A DNA stretch of 11,835 bases, taken from contig JAAERC010001230.1 in assembly GCA_024230695.1 (NCBI GenBank), positions 1 to 11,835 of the forward strand, read 5' to 3'. The first letter of the stretch is position 1. Every line of letters begins with the position of its first letter. Source of the DNA: Candidatus Zixiibacteriota bacterium. GTDB taxonomy: Bacteria; Zixibacteria; MSB-5A5; GN15; PGXB01. The notes beneath the pieces are model-generated. The model did no database searches, was not told the DNA's origin, and worked only from the letters and a program-made list of their open reading frames with translations. Of the stretch, positions 5,472-11,835 are shown in pieces. The translations under genes and the position numbers were made by a program.

Positions 5472-7290
5472 GTTTGACATCCTCTACTGATGGCAAAGTT
5501 ATCTTAAATTCCGAACCAACATTTTGCTCAGAGGTAAGTTTGATCCCACCTTTATGATTATTAATAATTGTTTTGCAATTGGCCAGACCAAGACCATGCC
5601 CGGAATCTTTGGTCGTAAAATGAGGTTGGAATATCTTTGCCTTAACTTCATCAGACATTCCAATACCATTATCTTTAATCGAAATAATAACCTGGTTTAT
5701 ACCACCGCCCGATTTGACTTCTAATTTGATTTTGCCTTTGTATGATAAATCACCCGCTTCTTTTTTGTTCGATGCCATTTTTTCTATTGCGTCGGCGGAG
5801 TTGTAGAGAAGATTCATGAGGACCTGCTGGATCTGTCCAATATCGACAAAAACTTTTGGTAATCTGGGCTCGATTTTAATGGTAAACATTATTTTCTTAA
5901 AGCGAGTTAGCGCTTTTAATGAAAACAGTAATTCATCAATTAATTTTTGGATATCATAAGGAGTTATTTCGGTTTCAAGTTTTGAGAAATCCATCATTCC
6001 GTCGGTGAACCGTTTCACTTTGTTGATATTATCAACTATTTGATGTGCATTTTCGCTTGCCTTATCATGCATCTTTCGTTTAAGATTGTGTCCAAGGATT
6101 TCAGCATTATTACCGATTATAGCGAGATAATTATTCAATTCATGCGCGATAGACGAAGCCATTTCTCCGCGGGCCACAAGCTTTTCTGAGAGGATAACAT
6201 ATTTTTCCATGATGATCTTTTCAGTGATGTCCTCAATTGTTAATATCAATCCGTCTCCGCCGTATGGTAGGTTATTAATTGGGGTTATTCTGATTGATAA
6301 AACTTTGTCTTCATAATCGGTATTGTAAAAGTAGCGGGCGTCCTCGAATGGCTGATTGGTTGTTAAGGCGATATCAAGCATCTGTCGCCATTTTACTTTT
6401 TCAGCTTTTGGAATCAGGGCCAATAATCTGGTTGGCTTTTTTTCTGGAGTCAGACAGGTAATATCTTCCCGGTTTTTTTGAAGGGCTCGCAAGGCGGCGT
6501 CATTCATTGATAATATTTCATAATTTGAATTTATAGAAATAATACCAACCGGTGAATTGTTAACGACTTTCTCATTGAACTCTTTTATATCAAACAAATG
6601 ATCATACAAGGTCGCATTATAAATTGCATGTGCCGCTTGTTGACCAAGAAGTTCGATCAATAATAAATCGGGCTTAAGAAAGGGTGGGCTTGGAGTGGAA
6701 TTATCAAGATAGATCACGCCGATAATATTATTTTTTATTTTTAACGGAACACACATAATTGAATGTAAATTCAAATCAGTTACTTCGTTTAATAACGCAT
6801 ATTTTTTGTCAGATTGAGCATCAGAGATGTAAACCGATTGTCCATTTGCGGCAACTTGATTCGCAATTGATGATGATATTTTTATATCATGATCCATCGC
6901 GTTATTTTCATTGATGTCATATGCGGCTTTGAATTTTAATTTATTATCATCAAGGAGCATTATAAAACCACGTTGAGCCGAAATGATCTCAATTGCCTTT
7001 TTCATCACGATTTGAAGGATATCATCAAGGATCAACGATGAGTTTATGGCCAATGAGACTTCAAGGATCGCTTTAAAATCTTCAAATGATTTAAGCTGGA
7101 GTCCCTGTCCCGATTCGGCTTGAGGCGCCTCTGCTGCGATATTATCGACAGTAGCTTCCATATCTGCCAGGACGGTACCAGTTTCACTCAAGAATATTTT
7201 TTGAGTATCGGAATTTGAATTATCTTTGTGTTTACCAAAATTCTCTGATGATGAACGGTTTTTGTCGTTTTGTTCGTTTTTGTCTTCCAT
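5464..7290 (-). CDS. Soluble GAF-PAS sensor histidine kinase
   Basis: A cytoplasmic kinase of 608 residues (611 from a TTG at 7299). Order (608-residue numbering): charged, low-complexity N-terminus (1-60); GAF sensor (about 72-225, ending GVIYLDN then LGQQAAHAIYNA); PAS (about 237-357) with the VVNNSPVGIISI and ILTIEDITE ends; HisKA with H-box SSIAHELNN (phospho-acceptor His383); HATPase_c with N-box NLLYNSADA (Asn497), G1 DNGIGM (540-545) and G2 GHGLGL (564-569). All catalytic motifs are intact. No membrane segment and no receiver domain. The H-box and ATPase style resembles NtrB-like soluble kinases. No response regulator is present in the window, so the partner is encoded elsewhere. Start choice: I prefer the ATG at 7290; the TTG three codons upstream also lacks a clear ribosome site. 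The ligand of the GAF/PAS sensors cannot be read from sequence. Confidence 0.92.
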   Translation of the reverse strand: MEDKNEQNDKNRSSSENFGKHKDNSNSDTQKIFLSETGTVLADMEATVDNIAAEAPQAESGQGLQLKSFEDFKAILEVSLAINSSLILDDILQIVMKKAIEIISAQRGFIMLLDDNKLKFKAAYDINENNAMDHDIKISSSIANQVAANGQSVYISDAQSDKKYALLNEVTDLNLHSIMCVPLKIKNNIIGVIYLDNSTPSPPFLKPDLLLIELLGQQAAHAIYNATLYDHLFDIKEFNEKVVNNSPVGIISINSNYEILSMNDAALRALQKNREDITCLTPEKKPTRLLALIPKAEKVKWRQMLDIALTTNQPFEDARYFYNTDYEDKVLSIRITPINNLPYGGDGLILTIEDITEKIIMEKYVILSEKLVARGEMASSIAHELNNYLAIIGNNAEILGHNLKRKMHDKASENAHQIVDNINKVKRFTDGMMDFSKLETEITPYDIQKLIDELLFSLKALTRFKKIMFTIKIEPRLPKVFVDIGQIQQVLMNLLYNSADAIEKMASNKKEAGDLSYKGKIKLEVKSGGGINQVIISIKDNGIGMSDEVKAKIFQPHFTTKDSGHGLGLANCKTIINNHKGGIKLTSEQNVGSEFKITLPSVEDVKHS

Positions 7291-7334
7291 AACCCGCAAT
7301 TCGTAAGTGTTTGTTTCTTTTTCATTTATCGGCA

Positions 7335-7363
7335 GATATAGGAATAGTCTTAAATATTGTTAA
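7335..7363 (-). promoter_or_regulatory. Candidate promoter of the histidine kinase gene
   Basis: On the minus strand TTAACA (7358-7363), 17 bases, TATATC (7335-7340), about 44 bases before the preferred ATG. It lies in the 166-base gap between the barrel gene and the kinase gene, suggesting the kinase can be transcribed on its own. Pattern match only. Confidence 0.33.
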
Positions 7364-7421
7364 AATAAAAAGATATAAAATTCGCAGGATATATAGAATG
7401 CTCTATAGAAGGCGAAAAGTA

Positions 7422-7441
7422 AATCGGAGAAAATCCCGATT
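7422..7441 (-). terminator. Possible terminator of the outer-membrane barrel gene
   Basis: On the minus strand AATCGG pairs with CCGATT (plus positions 7436-7441 and 7422-7427), extendable by one G-T pair, 15 bases past the stop codon of the barrel gene. A short T-rich tract (TTTACTTTT) follows. The stem is only 6-7 bp, so moderate to weak. Confidence 0.4.
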
Positions 7442-7456
7442 AGTGAGATTTATTAT

Positions 7457-9238
7457 CTAAAACTGGTGTTTCAGTCTGACGGTTAAAGTCATTGTATCAT
7501 CTGAGCGGTCGAGTCGTTTGGCAACATTCAGTCTGATCAAATTGTTAAAGGTTATGCCGATTCCAAGAGAGTTCTTAACTTCAGCTTCGCTCAAATTGCT
7601 TGATTGGCCAATTTGCCCGACTTCATAGAATAGCCAAGTATCCCAACTTGCCGCTGGAAATTTAATTTTATATTCAATGCTACCAAGCCAAAATTCTGTG
7701 CCGGCAAATTCCTTATGATTATAACCGTGCAGTGTACCAAGTCCTCCAAGGAAAAACATCTTATGTATTGGAATCTCACTTAATACAAACTTACGACTGC
7801 CGCCGATACGACCATAATTCAAGCTGAATATCATGCCGGAATTAAGATTAAGCTTTTGAAATCTTACCGCTTCGGCAGTATATCTAAACAATGTATACCT
7901 GGAATAACTTTTCCAGCGATAGGGTGTTATTTCAAGATTGGCTGCAAACGAGAAGAATGAATTTATTGGATAATTTTTATTTCCCTCGGGATTATAGTCT
8001 AATTTTAGTATTAGCGATTTGAAATCCATCCTATTTGTGATGTATTGGGAATTAGTATAATAGAAGGATTGTCTGACAGTTGAAAAATTATCGCGGAATC
8101 TTTTGGAACCGCCACCCAGTGACCAGAGATTTTTGTTTGCGTCAAGCCATTTATGGTTTTCTATCTGATATCCCAACTCAAAATCAATATTAAAAGGGAA
8201 ATTGTACTTTGCAAACAGATATCCGCCCTTGGCTTCATAGTAATCTTTATAATCTTCGGTTGCCAAAAGTGCAAAGAGTGTGTTTTCTGTTTCGCTGATG
8301 ATCCAGTCATCATGTGATGCAAGTCTTTTATAAAATGAACTGCCTATAGTTAATGATTTATTTTTTAATAAGTACTGCTTTAAACCTATTTCGTACCGCC
8401 AGCGTTCTGAGGCGAACCCGTAGCCGACGATAGCTTTAACTTCCGGCAGGGTAGAGTCGCTGTTGAGATATTTATAACCAAAATATGGTGTGGCACCATC
8501 GATGCGATTGTAATTAAACCTACATATTGAAGAAAGGTTTTTGAAGTTCAGATTCACTCGCCATGTTTTTGTAAAACGATGTTTGTCTTTTATATTAGAG
8601 GAGCGGATTTCGCCATAAACAGTACTATTTTTGGTATGGTTCACAATGCCATTGATAGATAAAACATTTCCACGAATTATAGCTTTGTCGTCGATTTCAA
8701 CATTGCCAAAAAGAGCGATAACATCACCACTGACTTCACCCGAAATTTTTATGTCTGACCAAAAACTTATTGCCGACCCGCGAATAAATTCATCCGATTC
8801 AATAAATATATTTTCGTTGAGCCCAAACCTGTTTTTTGCCTTGGTTCGTATAAAACCTGATGCTTTCTTGCTCTTTTGGGTTAGAAATATTTCGACTTTA
8901 CCATCATCATCAATTTCCATTTTTACCTTGCTGATATCTTTAATTGAAAAGAGACCTTCAGGAGTAAAAAATCCCTGAGAACAAAAAATGGCAGTTCCTT
9001 TGATAAGAACGGTATCATTTTTGAAGTCGACATCATTCTCGTTAAACATAAGAATCTTATTGTTATCACTATTCTGATTATCGTACAATGTCAGGACTGT
9101 TTGGCTATTAGAAAATGAAATCTTAAGAAGATTTTCCTCATTCGATGAGATTTTATATTTTTTGTAATTGTCGGCATCAGCGGCCAAACCGGCAAATAGT
9201 ATAAATGCGACACTAAATATCAATATTTTTCTAAGCAT
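7457..9238 (-). CDS. Outer-membrane protein: bactofilin-like beta-solenoid plus Omp85-like barrel
   Basis: A 593-residue exported protein. Residues 1-22 are a signal peptide (MLRKILIFSVAFILFAGLAA). Residues 25-125 form a beta-rich region I do not recognise. Residues about 143-212 are short hydrophobic/glycine strands (SGEVSGDVIALFGNVEID, then IIRGNVLSINGIV) like bactofilin / polymer-forming beta-solenoids. From about 225 the sequence alternates polar and aromatic residues as in a transmembrane beta-barrel. It includes FLGGLGTLHGY (496-506), which matches the conserved GGxxxxRGY-type motif of the Omp85/BamA/TamA 'surface antigen' barrel (His replaces Arg), and the last residue is Phe, the usual outer-membrane insertion signal. 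No POTRA domains are visible; the solenoid occupies their place. A good ribosome site (GGAGGA, 7 bases before ATG) fixes the start. It is co-directional with the NUDIX gene 82 bases upstream. Role in protein or lipid insertion, or envelope architecture, is inferred only. Confidence 0.82.
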   Translation of the reverse strand: MLRKILIFSVAFILFAGLAADADNYKKYKISSNEENLLKISFSNSQTVLTLYDNQNSDNNKILMFNENDVDFKNDTVLIKGTAIFCSQGFFTPEGLFSIKDISKVKMEIDDDGKVEIFLTQKSKKASGFIRTKAKNRFGLNENIFIESDEFIRGSAISFWSDIKISGEVSGDVIALFGNVEIDDKAIIRGNVLSINGIVNHTKNSTVYGEIRSSNIKDKHRFTKTWRVNLNFKNLSSICRFNYNRIDGATPYFGYKYLNSDSTLPEVKAIVGYGFASERWRYEIGLKQYLLKNKSLTIGSSFYKRLASHDDWIISETENTLFALLATEDYKDYYEAKGGYLFAKYNFPFNIDFELGYQIENHKWLDANKNLWSLGGGSKRFRDNFSTVRQSFYYTNSQYITNRMDFKSLILKLDYNPEGNKNYPINSFFSFAANLEITPYRWKSYSRYTLFRYTAEAVRFQKLNLNSGMIFSLNYGRIGGSRKFVLSEIPIHKMFFLGGLGTLHGYNHKEFAGTEFWLGSIEYKIKFPAASWDTWLFYEVGQIGQSSNLSEAEVKNSLGIGITFNNLIRLNVAKRLDRSDDTMTLTVRLKHQF

Positions 9239-9274
9239 GTTTATTCCTCCAAATTACAAGCAGGCTTTGGGTAT

Positions 9275-9303
9275 CATATATACAAAAGATATTAACAGTG
9301 CAA
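9275..9303 (-). promoter_or_regulatory. Candidate promoter of the outer-membrane barrel gene
   Basis: On the minus strand TTGCAC (9298-9303), 17 bases, TATATG (9275-9280); an overlapping better -10, TATGAT, sits at 19-base spacing (9273-9278). It lies in the 82-base gap downstream of the NUDIX gene and about 36 bases before the barrel ATG. Weak pattern match. Confidence 0.28.
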
Positions 9304-9320
9304 ATAATGTTTTATGAAAT

Positions 9321-9878
9321 TTATAAGTATCTTTCTTTGTAATCTTTGAGTGCCTGAATATGGGATTTAAAGGCGATCTCTTTTGGGATTTCGTCAAACC
9401 CAAAAAACTTCGCATCTAATGCGTCATCGTCGGCTGATAATTGCCCGCCGATTTCATCAGCGAGATATAGAATCAACACGGCATTCATTCGTGGGTCATC
9501 GGTTCCGGAATAAATTTCAAAAAGGGAGTTTAGTTTAACATCGAGTCCTGTTTCTTCGCGAAGTTCTCTGACCGCTGTATGCGATGGATGTTCGTCCCAT
9601 TCCATAAACCCGGCAGGAATACACCACCAGCCGATTTTTGGAGCTACCGCTCTTTTAACAAGAAGAATTTTATTCTCTTTGATAACTATTGCGCCTGCCG
9701 CCGGGATCGGGTTATGATAATAAATAAAATCACATTCGGGATTATTGCATTTTAGCCTGGTCCGGCCATCAAGCGTTTCTTGTTTTAATTTTTGTGCGCA
9801 TCTGGGACAAAATGTATATCCCATAAAATTATTTTTTCTATCAAACAAGAACTTTTCATTTGTAAAATCTGTTTTCAT
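9321..9878 (-). CDS. NUDIX hydrolase with N-terminal zinc ribbon
   Basis: A 185-residue cytoplasmic enzyme that hydrolyses a nucleoside diphosphate linked to another group. An N-terminal zinc ribbon is formed by Cys24-Pro-Arg-Cys27 and Cys44...Cys49, as in the NADH-pyrophosphatase-type zinc finger. The catalytic NUDIX box GX5EX7REUXEEXGU is complete at residues 90-112 (Gly90, Glu96, Arg104-Glu105, Glu108-Glu109, Gly111-Leu112). The GWWCIPAGF stretch before it is typical of small zinc-ribbon NUDIX proteins. It lacks the SQPWPFPxS signature of NudC, so NADH specificity is not supported; ADP-ribose or another nucleotide is possible. The ATG at 9878 has an AAGGAA ribosome site and begins 9 bases after the stop of the phosphatase gene, so translation is probably coupled. 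A second Met at residue 19, just before the zinc ribbon, has no ribosome site. Confidence 0.92.
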   Translation of the reverse strand: MKTDFTNEKFLFDRKNNFMGYTFCPRCAQKLKQETLDGRTRLKCNNPECDFIYYHNPIPAAGAIVIKENKILLVKRAVAPKIGWWCIPAGFMEWDEHPSHTAVRELREETGLDVKLNSLFEIYSGTDDPRMNAVLILYLADEIGGQLSADDDALDAKFFGFDEIPKEIAFKSHIQALKDYKERYL

Positions 9879-9887
9879 TCCATTTCC

Positions 9888-11835
9888 TTAACAAGTCACT
9901 TTTAGAACGATGGCCGTTGTGTCATCACGAGGTGGGCGACTGCTATCGAATTGTCTGATGTCCGCAAGAAGTTCATTCAAAATCTCGCTGGCGCTAAGAT
10001 GTTTCCTTTTAATAACATTATCAATGATTCTCTGTTCTCCATATTCATTGTCATCTTCATCCATTGCTTCGGATAGACCATCGGTATAAAACAGGATCAA
10101 ATCATCTTTTTCAAGTTTGACCGATGAATATTCAAATTCCATTTCGCTGAAAGCACCAATGATAGCACCGCCCTGGGATAAAGATTCATATGATCCATCA
10201 GCTCTAACCACAATCGGATAATTATGTCCTGCGTTCGAGTAGTTAAACGAACAGGTTTGAGTGTCAAATTCGCTATAGAATAAGGTTGCATATTTTTCAG
10301 AAGAAGTTGAACGAGCAACATGATTATTGAGGTTATATAATATTTTTGATATTTCCCTGCAATTACGGGCCTCGGAACGAAGCGCTGCCTGAATCTGGGC
10401 CACTAATAATGCCGCTGGCAATCCTTTTCCGGCAACATCGGCGATCACCATCCCAAACCGATTCTGCTCAATTTCAATGAAATCATAAAAGTCACCGCCG
10501 ATAATCCGTGACGGCTCCGAGAAAGTACAGATACTAAAATTGTCGCCCATTGGCGGACATTCCGGCAAGAGATCGACCTGGATCTGACGGGCAATTGTTA
10601 CTTCTTCGGCTAAACGCTGTTTTTCTAATGAGTCAGCATACAATCTGGCATTGGTAAGTGCGGTAATTAGCTGATTAGATATTATCCCAAGCGTTGAAAT
10701 GTCCTCAGAGTTATATTTAAATCCTGAACTCTTTCCTGTCAGGCCAAGAAATCCCAGCATATGGTCGGCATCTTTGAGAGGGAGAATTAATTGTGTCCGT
10801 CTTTTTTCCAGCTCTGAAGCAAGTTTACTGTCATCACGGTACAAACTCATTTTGTCAAATAAAGTTGGCACATCTAACTGATTAACCCCGCCGAGAAATA
10901 GATCGTCACGATTAATAATAAAACGTGAGGGATAGTCATCGGAAGGAATTATTTTGTATTCATTCAAGCGATCATCAAAAAGAATGAAAAATACTTTTTC
11001 AACCATCAAAGTTGATTTTAAAGTTTTTTCAATCATTTCGCGAAGTTGGATAGGGTCAAAAACTGAGATAAGCCCCCGCGATAATTGGTTAATTATATTT
11101 CTATGATCGGTTTTTGTTCTGATGAACAGTTTCCTGATTAAATTATCAAGCTGGATGTTTATTGGCTGAAATAGAATCAGGGCAATTACAATAAAGGCAA
11201 TATTTATAATAGTTGTTTCGCCGCCAAAATATGATGAAATAAAAGTATCGGTCTTACTAATTAGCAGGATATAAAGTCCGACAAGGATAGCTGATGAAAC
11301 GGTATAAACTAATGACTGTCGAATCATGACTTTTATGTCAAGGAACCGACGACTTAAAATTGACCAGATTATCGAACCACCGCCTATTAGCAGGGCGACA
11401 ATCAATATTCCATCGCGATAAAGACCGCTGATTTCTATCGAGAAAAGAGCTGGAATAATAAATGTTCCGGTATAGAGACTTATTGCCGTTGACATGCCGA
11501 TAATAATAATTGTTGATTGCGCTCGTAATTTTTCGTTTACGATTTGAGCACGACCTCTGACAATAAAATAAACGGCCAGGACAACATAGATCAGGTTTAT
11601 CAGAGAAAATAGTGTATTTTCAAAACTTAACAGAAGGCTGAAACCTAAAGCAAGCCATTTTAGAATATAAGATAAAGGTTCCAAAATTAGTGAGGCAAAG
11701 CCCTCGCCTGATTCGACCTCGAGAAGGTTTAATACTTTTTCCGGATCATGGAATACAAGCAATAGTACAATATGAAACAGGTAAGGCAAGAAGATCAGGT
11801 ATTTTAATTTGGGGCGTTTCAGAGTTATCAAACGA
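9888..11835 (-). CDS. 7TM-GAF-PP2C (RsbU/SpoIIE-type) serine phosphatase, 5' end cut by window edge
   Basis: A membrane-anchored PPM-type protein phosphatase, 647 residues from the first possible in-window start (TTG at 11831). The frame stays open to the edge, so the true start is probably outside. Residues about 9-222 carry some seven hydrophobic helices; SRRFLDIKVMIRQSLVYTV (160-178) and FQPINIQLDNLIRKLF (221-236) resemble the conserved end of the 7TM histidine-kinase-type sensor. A GAF domain follows (about 245-400), then a short coiled coil with ARQIQVDLLP (414-423), the linker typical of RsbU/SpoIIE phosphatases. The catalytic domain has GGDFYD (445-450), IADVAGKG (463-470), NAGHNYP (533-539), YTDGLSEA (582-589) and RDDTTAIVLKV (635-645), so the metal-binding aspartates are intact. 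Such enzymes usually dephosphorylate anti-anti-sigma (STAS) proteins in partner-switching; no STAS, RsbW-like kinase or sigma gene is seen here. Confidence 0.92.
   Translation of the reverse strand, partial: RLITLKRPKLKYLIFLPYLFHIVLLLVFHDPEKVLNLLEVESGEGFASLILEPLSYILKWLALGFSLLLSFENTLFSLINLIYVVLAVYFIVRGRAQIVNEKLRAQSTIIIIGMSTAISLYTGTFIIPALFSIEISGLYRDGILIVALLIGGGSIIWSILSRRFLDIKVMIRQSLVYTVSSAILVGLYILLISKTDTFISSYFGGETTIINIAFIVIALILFQPINIQLDNLIRKLFIRTKTDHRNIINQLSRGLISVFDPIQLREMIEKTLKSTLMVEKVFFILFDDRLNEYKIIPSDDYPSRFIINRDDLFLGGVNQLDVPTLFDKMSLYRDDSKLASELEKRRTQLILPLKDADHMLGFLGLTGKSSGFKYNSEDISTLGIISNQLITALTNARLYADSLEKQRLAEEVTIARQIQVDLLPECPPMGDNFSICTFSEPSRIIGGDFYDFIEIEQNRFGMVIADVAGKGLPAALLVAQIQAALRSEARNCREISKILYNLNNHVARSTSSEKYATLFYSEFDTQTCSFNYSNAGHNYPIVVRADGSYESLSQGGAIIGAFSEMEFEYSSVKLEKDDLILFYTDGLSEAMDEDDNEYGEQRIIDNVIKRKHLSASEILNELLADIRQFDSSRPPRDDTTAIVLKVTC

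Noticed and set aside
8631..8978. Plus-strand frame of 115 codons inside the barrel gene
   Set aside because: It is antisense to the solenoid-coding part of a well-supported gene, has no ribosome site, and its sequence is the low-complexity product of the opposite strand.
9321..9878. NADH pyrophosphatase NudC
   Set aside because: The zinc ribbon and NUDIX box agree, but the protein is too short and lacks the SQPWPFPxS signature after the box, so a specific NudC assignment is not supported.

Overview
The window probably comes from an uncultivated bacterium of the FCB/candidate-phylum type; Zixibacteria or a relative is my best guess. The main clue is a secreted beta-helix protein ending in a dockerin-like pair of DxNxDxxxDxxD calcium loops, each closed by an 'LDIVxLINxKYKGG' segment. 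Supporting clues are the AT-rich DNA, an Omp85-like outer-membrane barrel (so Gram-negative), signalling proteins built on 7TM, GAF and PAS modules, and intergenic spaces full of short perfect hairpins. No rRNA or tRNA is present, so the taxonomy is inference.

Left part (1-2760, minus strand): an FAD-dependent amine/amino-acid oxidoreductase (70-1218) and a secreted right-handed beta-helix protein with a C-terminal dockerin (1528-2709). They are separated by about 300 bases holding a tandem series of palindromes, including a dRS3-like 'ATTCCC N8 xGGAAT' element, and a promoter-like site for the oxidase gene.

Centre (2710-3703): nearly 1 kb without a convincing gene. It holds three copies (A, B, C) of a repeat of up to about 100 bases. 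The two intervals between them are packed with hairpins: eight good stems, two of them the same palindrome in opposite orientation. This is the most unusual part of the window. It looks like a cluster of non-autonomous repeats or a structured non-coding RNA locus, and its function is unknown.

Right of this, a CLC-family chloride channel/transporter with a CBS pair (3704-5449, plus strand) converges on a four-gene minus-strand run. In transcription order the run is: a 7TM-GAF-PP2C (RsbU/SpoIIE-type) phosphatase that runs off the right edge (9888-11835), a zinc-ribbon NUDIX hydrolase (9321-9878) starting 9 bases after it, an outer-membrane protein with a bactofilin-like beta-solenoid ahead of an Omp85-like barrel (7457-9238), and a soluble GAF-PAS histidine kinase (5464-7290). 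The phosphatase and NUDIX genes are almost certainly co-transcribed. The barrel and kinase genes follow in the same direction, but each has a promoter-like sequence in its upstream gap, so they may be separate units. The two signalling proteins have no partner (response regulator, anti-sigma or anti-anti-sigma factor) inside the window.
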